NCBI RefSeq assembly: GCF_042453785.1
Contig: NC_091664.1
Coordinates: 797,001 to 861,000 of the forward strand
Origin: Malus domestica
Lineage: Eukaryota > Streptophyta > Magnoliopsida > Rosales > Rosaceae
Length of the DNA stretch: 64,000 nucleotides
Direction: 5' to 3'
In this document: positions 1 to 12,500 of the stretch, one piece after another
How the letters are laid out: the number at the start of each line of letters is the position of its first letter
Numbering within the stretch: the stretch's first letter is position 1
The notes under the pieces: model-generated
Database searches by the model: none
Seen by the model: only the letters and a program-made list of their open reading frames with translations
Told to the model about the DNA's origin: nothing
Made by a program: the position numbers and the translations under genes

Positions 1-445
1 TAACACCAATTGACAATATAAAAAAATAACTCAGCCTCTTATAAGCCCTTACATGATTTGATCTCTTACCGATGTGGGACTTTGGTCTCACATTTTCATT
101 TTCACACTTGTTCTCTTAGATTCTAGTATCCAATAAAATTTTGTTGTATCTTCTCTTTTAATTTTAGATTAAAATCGAACAGTGAATAACTACGGTTTTT
201 TTATATCATATATCACAAATACAAATGTAATCAATTTGAAAACAACTTTTGTAGATTCCCCATTAGCTTGCTCGCTGTGGGTCAAAAATGCGCGTCATAT
301 CATAGTTAGCTTGCCTATTTCGGTACTCATAATACGGACAATATAGTTGATTCCATAAATTTGGGAGGGGGAGGCATTTGCTTTGCTAGCCACTTAAAAT
401 TGTAGCATTCTGGTCTCGTCTTTGATACGAAATCTTAGAATCTTA
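1..445. other. AT-rich intergenic DNA
   Basis: I see no gene or clear element here. The stretch is AT-rich, with no long ORF and no splice-bounded coding segment recognised. It lies downstream of the orphan reductase exon, so it is where exons 2-5 of that copy would be expected if they existed; they are not seen. Confidence 0.5.
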
Positions 446-1326
446 GGGCGTGTTTGTTTACACTCATTAGATCTCACTGTACTAGACTAGCTTAGCTAAG
501 ATTATTAAGCCATGTTTGGTGCAAGCTAGGACTAAGTTTAATGGGACTAGCTCGGACTCGTTCCGACTAAACTTTTCGCTAGCTGGGCTTAGCGAGGCCG
601 GGCAAAAAGGATGGGATTGCTAAGACCATCGCTTCGCTTCATCACCGTGCTGATGCTTCGACTTCCTCAGTCGTCTTCCTCTTCATCTTCCACAGATCCC
701 CAACTGCTGCAATTAAGCTTTTCCTCTTTCTCGGCCAACAATCAACCGATTCAGTAGCACCAGCTCTCGCACAGGCCCTACCCGTAGGCTGCATCTCCAG
801 ATCTCGTGCCACTGATCGTCGCATCTTCCTCGAGGCCGCCAAGCGCTCTGCCAGGAGGATGCATCTGCAAGTTTGTCGTCGATTTGTAGATCCGACGATC
901 CGAGCCTTTGCAAATTGAAAAAAAAAAATTGGGATTTTTCTGGATTTGATATGAAGAGAAAGTAAATTAAAAGAAGAGAAATATGAGTTTTAATTGAAGA
1001 GAAAGCAAATAAAAAAAGAGGAAGTTTCTAGGTTTGATTATTAGTGGAAGCAAATCTGGGCTTGCGAAGAAGAAAATGCAAACCAGAGAAGAAAAGTAGG
1101 GGGATGAGGAGAGAGAATCAAATAAAAAAAGTGTGTAAATATTAATAAAATGAATAAGAAAATGACAAAAAAGTATTTTAGCTCTAAAATAATTTAGTCC
1201 GTGATTTAGTCTTATATTACATCAAACGCTTCATTATTCTTATACTATTTAGTCCATGCCAAGCCAATCTAGTTTAGTCCCTAAAGTTAGTCCAGTCCGA
1301 GATAGTCTGATGCAACAAACGCTCCC
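446..1326. mobile_element. Tourist/Harbinger-type MITE, 881 bp
   Basis: The outer ends are imperfect inverted repeats: GGGCGTGTTTGTT on the left and AACAAACGCTCCC on the right. They are flanked by the 3-bp duplication TTA at 443-445 and 1327-1329. A TTA duplication with GGG...TGTTTG ends is typical of PIF/Harbinger-related MITEs. No transposase is present. Inside lie further repeats of the motif 'actaaactagtcc' type near both ends, and a second pair of 'tgtttggtgc'-like and 'catcaaacgc'-like sequences, so it may be two related elements, one inside the other. The short ORFs inside match nothing I recognise. Confidence 0.7.
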
Positions 1327-1853
1327 TTAGTGCTTGTCTTGTCACCATTAAAAATGTGTTGTGGTTTGAAAATACAAGCATGAGGGCATTAGCATGCATA
1401 TGTCCACTGAGTCCGGATCCTCTTTTAAAGATCTTGAAGAATTGTGAATCGTCGTTCATCTTACATCGTGCAGTTATAAATCATTTTAAATTTTTTAATT
1501 TAAAAATAAATATATACAATACTTGATAAAAACTAACCACATAATGTAAAACGAACGGATATAATTCACAAATCTCTAGGATCTTCATCAAAAGAATCCG
1601 AAGAGGATCCTGTTGGTATGTCCACTAATAAGGTGGCCAACAAACACTAATTCCCGAGTTTACTTTATAAATGAATTCGGCCAATTTAATATTTTACGGT
1701 CCGAATCTAATGAAATCGTAATTAGAAAACTATAAATTGTTGACATACAAAACATGACATCCAAACGAAAGCACTGCTGCAAGTCCTGTCTTTTTGCATA
1801 AAAGTTTTGGATTCCAAGAACCACCATATATGAGCAAGTTAAGAAATACTGAC

Positions 1854-1968
1854 TTGGGTCACGAACAGTGCCTTTGACAGTATAACCCTTTTGCAATAAG
1901 AACTTCACCAACCGTGATGCTGTGTAACCCGAGGCTCCTGTTACAGTCTTCCCTTCTCCAGTAATCAT
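1854..1968 (-). pseudogene. Orphan exon 1 of a CCR/PAR-like reductase
   Basis: Read on the minus strand, this is a near copy of exon 1 of the reductase gene at 4046-6534. It has an ATG, the NAD(P)-binding motif VTGASGY, the conserved stretch [13 protein letters not shown], and VRDP at the end. It stops at a GT donor in the same codon phase (one base into the codon after DP) as the complete gene. It is 115 nt against 118 nt, one codon shorter before VTG. No exon 2 to 5 can be found in the 1.85 kb that follows to the window edge. It sits 3' of the complete gene in the same orientation, so it is most simply a remnant of a tandem duplication. A CT-rich run lies just upstream of its ATG. The remaining exons could lie beyond the window only if intron 1 exceeded 1.8 kb. 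Confidence 0.75.
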
Positions 1969-2453
1969 CTCTCTCTCTCTCTCTTTCTCTAAGCTTGATT
2001 ATTAGTTTTTAATGGGATGATTATTTTGGCACTCGTCCACCACTCATTTTTGTGGCACTCCTCCACCACAAATTTTTTTGGCAATCATCCTCCACCACTC
2101 CTTTGAGGTGTTCATGATGAGGTAAGTTACGGCGATTTTTGGAGTGTAGTCACTTAATTAGTACACTAAACTTTAAAACCTACTGCAGTCTTATGATATT
2201 TAAGTGAAAGATCTTTAGTTTAAATCTTGTAAATAACAAATAAATACCACTTCCCGAACTCCATCTAGCTTATATAGTCAGAGAAATCTGCTTTGCCCTT
2301 CCTCCTGTAGAGTGAGTAAGGGCAATTTGAACATTTAGAACATCTCTAGCAGTTCCCAATTGCAAGGTGTGAAACTGCCTTCTTGCCCAAAGAAACTTTG
2401 CTCCACCGGTGGAAAATGAGAGGCCAACTAGGGGAAAGGCATGTGGTACACAA

Positions 2454-2702
2454 CGGAGCCGTTCCATTTGGATTTGTTGGATTTCCAACGATAAATTATT
2501 GTCCATTTTGGTTAGCTGCCACGTGGCACAATCCTGACGTTCCAACAGTTATAATGTTGAAAATTAATGGCCAAGATTCGGAGCTGTTCCATTTGGATCC
2601 GTTGGATTTCCAACGATAAAAAAAAATTATCCTTTTTGGTTAGCTACCACGTGGCACTGACGTTCCAACGGTTATAGTGTTGAAAATCAATAACCAAGAT
2701 TA
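2454..2702. repeat. Tandem duplication, two ~125-bp units
   Basis: Unit 1 starts at 2454 (cggagccgttccatttgg) and unit 2 at 2579 (cggagctgttccatttgg). Both continue through gttggatttccaacgataa, a wttggttagct stretch, cacgtggca and ccaacngttata, and end in ccaagatt. The units differ by several substitutions and small indels, so the duplication is not recent. Each contains a CACGTGGCA motif, which contains a G-box core. No coding function is suggested. Confidence 0.75.
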
Positions 2703-3609
2703 TTGTAATAGTAAAAAATTCCAAAAATTCCAAAAGAATACTCTCTGTTTTTTTATATAACTCAATGTTCTTCCTTCTTCATTCTTCACACCACAACTCA
2801 ATATTTATTTTTACAACAATCTGCTATATTTGTTCTCTACCTCCCAAATATTTATTGGAATTAGATTTTATTTGAGAAATAATGACATGTGGAAAATAAG
2901 GCCTAGAAAACATAAATATAAAAAATAAAAAATATATATGTAAATCGTAATCTTCCTTGTCTTGCCCCTTCTCCTTCCAAACAAGTGAACTTGCACAAAG
3001 ACAATTACTATTTGAAGTGAACAGTAAGGACAATTTTATTGTCTTTGTCCTTCAATTGTCATTGCCTTCCACAAACGGGTGGAGATACTCTTAGGTTGGA
3101 TCAGCTCGGTGCCACCACCAGTAGTTCATAAGAATTGACGGTAGTGCATTCGTACGAAGGCATGTCGCATGGGCACTTGTGGCCTGACGTCTGCAAGGGT
3201 GCACATACTGAAGAACGGCGATATTCTGGGCAACGGTTATGCTTCCTCTTTTCGGCTGGACTTATTGTTCATCTTTTCAAATTAAAGCGCATTTTGCATG
3301 CATATGAGGAAATGAAAAGAGATGCCATGCCACTAAGAGACTCATATTTCAGTTCATGTAGAGAGATTTCCATGAACACAGTTCTACAAAATAGAAACTG
3401 AGGTGGCAATCAATGATATTAGGAAAGTTGTTTAGTACCAATCTACAAGACAACGTGTGAAAGCGTCAACCAAATATATGCAAGATTGTGTGTGGAACAA
3501 ATAACAAATAGGCAAGAGATAAAGGGAAAAGAAATCTCAACTTGCAGATTTTCATGTAGAGTTAGTTTTGTAAAGATATATAGTGTTGTAAATTTGTAAT
3601 GGCTTAAGA

Positions 3610-3813
3610 TGTTGACAAGTATCACAAGATAAAGATGTCAGTTATTTTCCTAGCTAAGATTAGTTAGATTGATTAGTTGCTTAGTCTATAAGATTAGTAT
3701 TAATAGCTCATTTGTTATCATCCATGAAATATACAGAAAAGATTATCTTCTTCTTCTCTGAGTACTTCTTTCTTATTTCTTCTGTTAAGTTCTTCAATCT
3801 CTAAAGATTAACA
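3610..3813 (+). mobile_element. Candidate short copia-type LTR fragment
   Basis: The stretch begins TGTTGACAAG and ends AAGATTAACA. It has an AT-rich centre and a late CT-rich stretch ending in TCTCTAAAG, a layout common in short plant copia LTRs. No matching 5-bp duplication was found on the two sides, and no partner LTR or internal domain is visible. It is a plausible solo LTR, not a proven one. Confidence 0.35.
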
Positions 3814-4045
3814 AATTTGAAATATTGCAAATTACACATGAGCCATATATTTATCAACGATCTAAATGCAACTTCTGAGCATTTGCCTAGACAACTCTGA
3901 GGCACTCTACAGAATACATTTAACATTTTGACAGGACAGATATGATGTCCAGCATCTATTTGGAATACTTAAGCAAAAAACCAACTTCACTTCCCAATTA
4001 TTTGATCGATTACTCTGTGTAACAAATTGCTGCAAGTAGCAGAAT

Positions 4046-6534
4046 TCAAATGTTGAGGAAGCCCTTCTCCTTGAGGCTTTCAACAGTGTCTCTGATACTC
4101 TTTTCCAGAGGAAGGAAATTGATTCCCAAACCTTTTGCTTTCTCTATGGACACTTGAAACTTTGAGTCAGAAGGATTGCCAAACTCCGGAAGGCACAATG
4201 TGGGGTAAAGTTGTTGCAAAATCTTGAGAGTATCGGGTCCGTCAGCAACCTGGGCAACTAAACAATATCTACCTTTAGCTGAAGGAACTTCAAATGCTTG
4301 AATATGAGCAGAGGCAATATCTCTAACGTCTACAAATGGGTAGTTTATAAACGGTGTTTCGATACCTGACCACGAAAGAGAAACAAAACACAATTTATAG
4401 CTGGCTTCACAAAGAATATTGTTAAACACAAAGGGGATGAATTGTACCACTCATGAGATTCTGAAAAAACTTGATGGAGATATTAAGAGTTGGCCGTAAT
4501 AGTGGACCAATCGTAAACCCTGGATGTAATGTAACCAAGTCAATCCCATTTTCTTCGGCAAATTTCCAGGCGGCCTGCTCAGCTAAAGTTTTTGAGAGAC
4601 GATACCATTGCTGAACAAATGAAGAAGGGAGTTCATATGAGTTTGTAGTCATCATCATGTACTACATTGTCTTGTGTTATGCTTACCTCTATATTCAAAA
4701 TTATAAATAGAACGGGAACGTACACAGACATACCTTGATCTTCTCACAAAAAAGTGGATCCGAATAGTATGTTTCGTCCACAACCACATCAGAGGTCAGA
4801 GGTTTTCCAGTCGACATTACTGCAGCCATAGAAGATGTCATAACCACTCTCTTAACAGCGGGGAATTTCACGCATGATTGTAGAACATTAAGCGTTCCTT
4901 TAACTGCAGGCTCAACTAATTCAGCCTGAAATATGGAAGAAGAAAAATATCAGGCTGGTTTCTACATCATTGTTGAAAGCATATCGATTTTCTAACAACA
5001 TAGTTGGAATATTTGAAGCATGAAGTGAAAGGGCAAACCACTGACCGAAAATTGAACAGGAGATGCTGTATGAAAAACACAAACACATTCATCAACTACA
5101 GCGTCGAAAGATCCTTCTTCTAGTAAATCTGCTTTGAACAAATGAAGCCTTTCTTTTGCTCCATCTAGTGAGAGTAAGTGTTCTGTTTTGTTTGTATCAT
5201 CTGCGGAATGCATAAAAAGAACTACTGAGTTGGCCTAAGGTTACTACAACTTTCCAAGAAATAAAATAAAATAACTGGATACACAGTTTGTCATCCAAAA
5301 CAAAAGCACTAGTTTTCAATTCAACTTTACCATATTATCGAGGAAACTTAACAAAAAACTAATAGTACTGTTCATTTTAACGAAAAACCACATTTTAATG
5401 CTAAAAAGTCAATTCTGGTACTATTCACTTTACCTTTTATTTTATCCTTATCGTTAAAATTCAAAGTTTTCAAGCCATTTTCATTAGTTTTCCTTATTAT
5501 CAACCATCGCAAGAGGTAGGATGCTAACTTCATTTTTACATTATGCACCCTTAGGTTTGAGTGGAATTGCAAACTCATACCTCATATTTGAAATATAAAA
5601 ATGTTATACACAAACTTATGTTGTAATTGTTATGTTATACAATTATTTGTCAAATTGTTAAATTGATTGTTAAGTGATTTTGTGACACTTCCACAATTTT
5701 GTCGAAGTGAATGTCACTAACACTCAACATAGAAAAAAAAACATTTAAAATAATAAATGACGTTTCATGTTAAATTTTTTTAAACATAGTGGACCTCACC
5801 CCTACAACTATTCACCTTCAACCTCCTTCACTCAACAGATTTTCAATGCGCTCGGAACGTAAGAACTTATGATATATGTCATTATACAAGTCGAAAAATA
5901 CTTATAAAAACACTTCACTCTTTTTGTATAATAAGACATTAAAAAATATCCATCTTTTATTGGTTCCTTTAGAAAAATCGAGTTTTGTTTTCACCCCAAC
6001 AATCAACCAATACTTCCCATCACTTCTGCATCAAAACTAAAATAAATAAATAAAAAACCCGGATTTATCTTCCTCAATTAAAATTTTCAATGAAATCATC
6101 TGGTCACCACGAAGGCACACGCCCAAGATTAGAGATCTCCCAACCTTGATAATATGCTAGTTGATAAAAATTCTCAGTCAAATATGGGAACAAATTGCGC
6201 TGGGGGAGGGCTGGAAGGGAAAGAAGTCTCTTCAGATCAAAATTTCGGTTTCACCAAGAAAAAAAAACACTATTTCAGAATATGACTTGGATCCGATAAA
6301 CTTTCTTTTTGAAGACAAAAATACAAAATACAAAACCCAGAATTTGAAAATGAACGGTATCAAAATAATTGTAAGTCAAGAAAAGGAGGAAGAAGGGATG
6401 TAGAAGTAATACTTACTCGGATCACGAACAGAAGCTTTGACAGCATAACCTCTTTGTAGTAAGAGCTTCACAAGCCATGACGCTACGTAGCCGGAGGCTC
6501 CTGTTACACACACAACCTTCGTTTCTCCACTCAT
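4046..6534 (-). CDS. CCR/phenylacetaldehyde reductase-like SDR
   Basis: A five-exon gene: 6534-6417, 5200-5046, 4925-4734, 4610-4448 and 4365-4046, all with GT-AG borders and consistent phase, giving about 315 residues. It belongs to the extended short-chain dehydrogenase family with cinnamoyl-CoA reductases, dihydroflavonol reductases and phenylacetaldehyde reductases. These cytosolic enzymes use NADPH to reduce an aldehyde, ketone or CoA thioester. Visible features are the nucleotide-binding motif [10 protein letters not shown] (residues 10-19), VRDP after it, the catalytic-serine region MTSSMAAV (about 120-127), and YRLSK (158-162) with the catalytic Tyr and Lys. The RLSK variant, not the NWYCYGK signature of true lignin CCR, favours a phenylacetaldehyde reductase or CAD1-like role; the substrate cannot be decided. 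The exon 2/3 junction (HTASPVQFS then AELVEP) is a few residues shorter than is usual here. Intron 1 (1.2 kb) holds a MITE. Confidence 0.9.
5352..5492. mobile_element. Small MITE, copy 1 (intron 1 of reductase)
   Basis: About 140 bp, with 'actaatagtactgttcattttaa' near the left end (read in parts) and ttcattagtttt at the right, so the ends are roughly inverted. The middle reads ctaaaaagtcaat, then ctattcactttacc, then ttatcgttaaaa. The same order of motifs recurs at 26591-26739, so this is a dispersed family. No clear target duplication could be fixed. Confidence 0.55.
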
Positions 6535-6766
6535 TTTCTCTCTGTATCTATATCCGTAACCACTTCAGTTATGTAATGGTAGAGTTGGTGTTTTTTTTTT
6601 TATGGTGGAATGCTAGCTGAAGAATACCTGTTATGTAATGGCCCGCCATTGTCTACTATGAAGATTGACCAGATGGGAGCACTATTACTTAACACCTGTT
6701 ATTTCATCTGCTCAAACACTGCAAATCAACACGTCATCGGTACTTGCTGCATGGAGCCAGAAAAAA

Positions 6767-6963
6767 AGGATACAGATCATCTTCGAATTTATTCCACCAA
6801 GGTCACCGGATTAAGTGATTCGGACTTTCTAAATTTTATCTAATAGTCCACATGTTTTGATCTCTTAAAAGCTGTGATAATTTTTTACTATTGAATAAAA
6901 TTTAGAAGGTCCGGATCACTTGATCTGATAACTTTGGTGAAAAAGATCCGAGAGGATCTCTTT
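6767..6963. mobile_element. Foldback MITE with ~70-bp arms
   Basis: The left arm (about 6767-6839) and right arm (about 6893-6963) are imperfect inverted copies. Both contain a ggatnaagtgatncgga-like core next to ctaaattttat and a caccaaggt/caccaaagt block, separated by about 53 bp. The transcript would fold into a long hairpin. There is no coding capacity. Short pieces of the same family (ggatcctctt near 1413 and gaggatcctgttg near 1603) appear on the other side of the reductase gene. Confidence 0.6.
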
Positions 6964-7981
6964 CCAAAAAAGAGTACGGTACCTGAACTTACTTACTCCA
7001 ACCTGCACCCAATTTGTGTTTAAAAGCAAAGAGGGCAAGTGTTTGTCACACGCCATCGTTTGAAGAGTTTCTTTTGTGTCAGAAATTCATCATTTGTCAG
7101 GACAATAGTGCATTTTAAAACACATGACAAATATTTGTTTAGCGATGAGATTAAATCTTAGTTGCATTAGAGATTGTCTATTATGTGGCGAAAAAGTATA
7201 TTCAAAGGTGCCAAAATTGTAAAAAGTGTGAAATCGGTGCAGATTTCCCTACCCCCTTAGTATAAGCAAAAAAGATTACATGAGAGAAATACCTGGAGAC
7301 TTCCTTGGGAAAGTATCAAAGATATGCTACTAACAGAAAGAAAAGCAACAACTGAAAGTGGGAGAGTCCGAGCCAAAAAGACGACTCTTCATGACACCAA
7401 TTATTTGGTTTAACATAATATTATCAGTAAAACAAGTTCTAGTGTCTCCCGAATAACAATGGCTAGCACTTTCTTCGGACCAAATACTTCACATTTTATT
7501 TCAGACTTTGAAGTATGACGGAAAGCACCCCTACGGTGAGGACTACTAGGAAAAGGCAAATAGTGCTAATCAAGTAGAGGTGACAGGGAATGAAGGGGAA
7601 ATAGATTTGGAGTAGGATTCTCTCTCCTCTTTTTTTCCCTCTCTTCCCTCTCCTTCTATTTGAACAGTCACGTTTAAACCACATCAATATCTTATATTAA
7701 TTTTTTTATAGCAAGAGAAAGACAAATTAAGAAAATGTGAGAGGAGGGGATGGAAGGGGATGAAAAGAGAAGGGCAGAGAATCCAGTCCAATAGATTTGG
7801 GTAATCCCTGTAGCTTTGTTTACACCTATACATTTTCAAGCTGAATACACCAACAAGGACTCGTCGCGTACACACTCCACTCCTACATATCATTGCCAAA
7901 CTGAGCTGACCTCATTGCTTTGGTTTTGTTAGGACCAACAACAAGAGCAGATAAGCTCATCATCCAGGTCTGCTCGACTAA

Positions 7982-8335
7982 GGGCTGGTTTGGTATTGCT
8001 GTGCTTTGAAAAAAAGATGTTGTGAGAATAAGCGGCTGTGAAATAAATCAGCAGAGTGTTTGGTAAACTTTTTTGTAAAAGTGCTTTTGGAAAAAAAAGC
8101 AGTCTAATAGTGGGTCTTTTCATTAAAGGAGCACTGTAGCTCCATGTGCTTTGAAAAAAAAGCCAGTTTTCCAAAGCTGCAAATAGTAGCTTCAGCTTTT
8201 TCCTTTGATTTCAGCTTATTCTCACAGCAGCTTCCAAAATAAGCCTTTTTTTTTTCAGTTTACCAAACACCTAAAACCCTCACAGGTTTTTTTCATGGGT
8301 GCTTTTTTTTAAGCACCTCAGTACCAAACCAGGCC
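7982..8335. mobile_element. Tourist/Harbinger-type MITE, 354 bp
   Basis: The termini are GGGCTGGTTTGGTA and TACCAAACCAGGCC, inverted repeats with one mismatch. They are flanked by a perfect TAA duplication (7979-7981 and 8336-8338). The subterminal parts (tgctgtgctttgaaaaaa on the left, aagcacct on the right) are also inverted, and the element is rich in 'gtgctttt' blocks. There is no ORF of interest. The TAA target and the GG(G/C)CTGGTTTGG end place it with PIF/Harbinger MITEs. Confidence 0.85.
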
Positions 8336-8704
8336 TAAGTTGTGGTCACCACTTAAGGACCCGATGACCTCATTACCTTGGTTTACTAAGATGGACAACC
8401 ACAAGTAATAAGCTCGGACATTAGCCTCACACCACATGTTGAACACTTGAAGATATGGAACTCATAAGTGCGTTGGTAGATTCTACCTCTATTAAAGAGG
8501 TGATACAAATGTGGTATGAAAAATACGATAAGAGTAGCATTACTCGTTTCTTACAGGTTATCACTAGTTTACTATTATATTTTATACTGCATTGATATCA
8601 ACATTGAATATTGGATTACTTACGTTTTACCCTTATAGTTTAGGGATAATTTCAAAAGGAGCCGTGAAGTTTCAATTTTAACATTTTACCTTTATGGTTT
8701 AAAA

Positions 8705-8885
8705 TTATGATGTCGCTTAGTACTATGGTCTAATGTATCATCTTCACTTGTAAGTGAGAAGTTTTAGGTTTGATTATTGTCAAAAACAAATTTGAATCAC
8801 ATTATTGCTAGCCCATTATGAGGCTTAGCCCACTGTCCCACCTCTTAATGTAAATAATATCAATTGTTCAAATAAAAAAAAACCA
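8705..8885 (+). mobile_element. tRNA-derived SINE, family 1, copy A
   Basis: A tRNA-like head with an A-box-like 'ttagtactatggtct' is followed by a B-box-like GGTTTGATTAT (8767-8777; consensus GGTTCGANNCC). The body has attgctagcccattatgagg and cttagccca, and a 3' poly-A lies at about 8873-8881. The same body is found inverted at 14002-14090 and 57021-57197, where the B box is better preserved (GGTTCGATTCTC). I could not read its target duplication with confidence. Confidence 0.65.
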
Positions 8886-9511
8886 CTCACAACGCAATAG
8901 GTTGAATAGAAGCACCATGAAGTTTCCAAAATGAGTTATAAGGTATTAATATAGAGATTTCTTGCAAGTAATGTCATGGGGGACCTTTATGTTTCTTGAG
9001 TGTCATGATTGTCCACCATTTCCTTGTTTATTAATCCGATAAAGCATATCCTTTTGATTCTTCTCCACTTCAAAAGCTTCACATAATTATCAGTTGATTT
9101 TTACATACGGGCATTGATATTCGAGTGTAAATGGGCGAGCTTGTATTGGGTTTAATAGGGTTTCCCTGGTGCACGTGATAATTACTTGGCTCCGGATTCG
9201 ATGCTCTAGGCTGATGAGTTTGCTTGACTGTGGTCACGGGTAGGGTGAAATTCTCCGTAACCTTCCCGTGCCCGGAAGAAGTGGATAACCGTAGCTTGCC
9301 ACCAATTTATCTCCTTTTTAAAGAAAAAATAAAAAGAAAAATGTGAAACAGTTACGATTACGAAGCACACAATACCAGTAAAATATCATCCGATGCAAGA
9401 CAACACAGTGAGACAAGTCTCAGATCGCCCGAACCAACCGAGTAGTATTCGTTTGTCACAAATGACTAATAATTATGTCGCAATAACATAATCTAGAACC
9501 TTAAATGAACC

Positions 9512-12500
9512 TTAAGATGACTTGGAGTAAAGGCGGATGCCAAAAGCCAAACCCAAGATTGCAATGGGAACCAGGAACTGGAGAAGTTTGATGATAAACT
9601 CTGAAGTCTTGTCCTGATTGTAATTAGGCTGCTTCGGCGGAGCATATGTGGTACTTTTGGGGATAGTAGAGGCATCAATCTCTCCCACGTAGAAGTCCTT
9701 CAACATACCTCTGGCATTCTCGCTATGACCCACGTCCTCAAAATCATCAGTTGCATCCTTCCCTGGGAAAATACATATAGCAACGTGAAGTTCTCTTCGT
9801 ATTCAAAGAAAAGCATAAAGAGACAAGAAACAGCATACACATATAATAGAAGATTTTCAATTGGGAAAATCACAAACATTGCAGATCTCTGCAGGCCGTT
9901 GATCATGCCGTTGATACAGTGAAGTCAACATGATTAACAAAGTTGAGGGGCTTGTTAAAGAATATTACATGCATAAATATCATACATATAGTTTATCAGA
10001 TCCCTCCTATTCCTCCTATTGCGGGATACTATAAGGCCGATCCTGCGGTGTGGTTCAACAATAAAAACAGTTTGTTTTATAAGTCTCCATTCAAGTGTCA
10101 ACCTTGTAAAGAATCAACTAAATGGTGAAATAGAGAATTATTTAATTATTTGATTATCAACACCATAATTCAGCGTTAACTGAAGCATTATGATCGTCTA
10201 TTTATTTGATCACAATCAGATGTCTGTGCATCCAAAGGGGAATCAAGGATGATAACTGAAATAAATGCTAGCAAAAATAGATGGTTCAGATGCTTGAAAC
10301 ACATTGAAAAGTGGCCAACAAAAGGTGACCACTAAATACGCTTACTAAGGGCTCAATTTGGTCGGACTCTGTGTGTGAATGATTAACTCAAATGTTAAAT
10401 GAAGTTTGTATATTGCTCGCTAATTCTTGATGAATTTAAAAATTAATTCTTAAAGATATTTCATTTAACATCATACCTGTTGCTGACACCAAAACATCAT
10501 CACCACCAGGATGGTCCTCCAAGAACCTGGTCACATCATAAACCTGATCCAAAAAAAGAAATTGGCGGTATTTAGATGATATAACTGGGGGAGAAAAGCA
10601 AGCACGCTATCTGTCTTATGGTAGAAAAAAGACATAAATACCGAACACCTTGATAGTTTAGATCCTAGTTTGGTCATTCAATGTCTAGTGATAGTGTAAA
10701 ACTATTAAGACTTCAAGCACACCTCTAGTTCCTAGAATGCACCTTTAAACAAAAGAGGAAATGATCAGAAGATATTGTCTTATATGTGGAAACAAGTAGA
10801 ATTCTATACTGTAATCAGCTCGATGAGCTTAATTTTACTTGATGACAGGAAGCATAATTCTATAAGACCACGCAGCAGCTAATTATTTTGGCCTTGTTCA
10901 CCCATCTTCATGCCTACATCTGTCCATAGAAACATTATTCTTTTGCCTGTAACAGCTATATGCAAAGTCAATTCTTCCTTTGCAAGTATCTATCTAAGCA
11001 TCCTTAAACTGGATGTGTCTTAATCTTTATAAGAACAAGACAAAAACAACAAGAGAATCTCATCACTAAGCATGTCAACACATCAAAGATGGTGTTTCAA
11101 AATATACTCATAGATTTGCAGAACAAGAGAAGGAGACGTTTCTATCCAAATCCTAAAGCTTAGTAAGACAAATACCAAATAAATTACTAAAGTGACAGTA
11201 AAAATATAGATACTATTATTGGAGTAAACTACAAAGATATAAGAGGAACAGAATAGTATTCTAAATCAATGAGAAAGAGTTTCATTGGCACTTGACCTTT
11301 CTAAATGTCAAGGTAGGCATCCCTGTTACCTACTTCCACATAATTTTGGACTCTAAGCCCATCAGTCTCATGATGTTGAATAGATTGGAAGAGATCATAG
11401 TACTTCTTCCAGGGATTTCAAAATCCCCAAACTCCCAGACTTCCTGAATTACTTAAAAGAGATGCGTAAAATTTAAGCTTCATGATGTTCGGTACGTTAG
11501 ACTCCAAAAAGAACTTCGGAAGAAAAAGCCACAAATGAAATGCTTCCATTTGTTGATGAAACAGACCTCTGTTTTTTGATAAAAAATACAAAACATTTAA
11601 AAATGAAAAAAACAGTACCAACAATGGTGAACAAGCTTTCCACTTCTCAGAAAACAGGCATCTGCTGATATACTTTCAGTAATTCCTTCACAAGTGAACC
11701 AAACCTTTTGCCACCATAAACACTTAAACTTATCAAAACCCCAATCTTGAAGACTTAAAGCCAAAGTATGAAGTTCAATCAAAACCACACATATTGAACG
11801 ATGGCATTTAAAAACAGGCTATTCCCTCAATTTTTCAAGGTCTAGTGCACATTTTAGAATACACTACCTCTTAAGTACATGGTTAGTACTTAACAGGAGA
11901 CTATATTATGCAATTATGCCAGTACTTCCATACTTTCTAAACCTCATAGAGAAGTAAATAAGTCCAACGTATTTACTAGGCACATCATTGGTCTCAAAAT
12001 ACAGTTCCCAGCTAGAAAGTTCTAAACAAGTATAATTTTGAAACTGGAATTAGTAAAATCCATCTTAGAAAACGCAATTTAGTGCTAACATTATTCGAGT
12101 TTACGTTAAAGGACTTGGCGTAATAGTATAACTTATAAGCATTTAAAAAATTACGTTTTATATTTTCTTTAAATCAGGTTGTCCCATATCCAGATTCCCA
12201 TGCCATACAGTCTTGGTCGAATCACTAGCAACCAAATTGCAAATGCAACCATTTAGTAGTATGCTCTACAGAAACACATCCATATGAATTTATATCTAAA
12301 GATCATAGTGGACCAATCCATCAGGGCCCCTAAACATAAGTCATCAATTGCACTATCCGCAAGCCATAAACATAATCAGCTCAACCAAAGTTTCGTGGTA
12401 TGAAATTAACCGAAACTTCGTCAAGATTTACATTATGGGCATGAATTTTAACATGCATAGCAACAGATTCTTCTTCACCAAAGTAAAAAACAACAGATTC

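Larger units (their letters stand above)
1969..4045. other. Intergenic region with repeats
   Basis: No gene is seen. It holds a short CT run (about 1969-1986), a tandem duplication (2454-2702) and a candidate short LTR (3610-3813), each listed separately. The small ORFs near 3135-3400 do not resemble any family I know. Weakly inverted ends near 2339 (catctctagcag) and 3077 (gggtggagatactc) hint that 2339-3091 may be one decayed DNA element, but no target duplication is readable. Confidence 0.4.
6535..9511. other. Intergenic region between reductase and cytochrome b5
   Basis: No gene is seen. It contains three elements listed separately: an inverted-repeat MITE (about 6767-6963), a Tourist-type MITE (7982-8335) and a SINE copy (about 8705-8885). 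A poly-T tract lies at about 6591-6602, just upstream of the reductase start. The remaining sequence is AT-rich and unremarkable. Confidence 0.5.

Noticed and set aside
4046-6534. True lignin cinnamoyl-CoA reductase
   Set aside because: The NWYCYGK-type signature of bona fide CCR is absent; the active-site stretch is YRLSK, as in phenylacetaldehyde reductase-like members.
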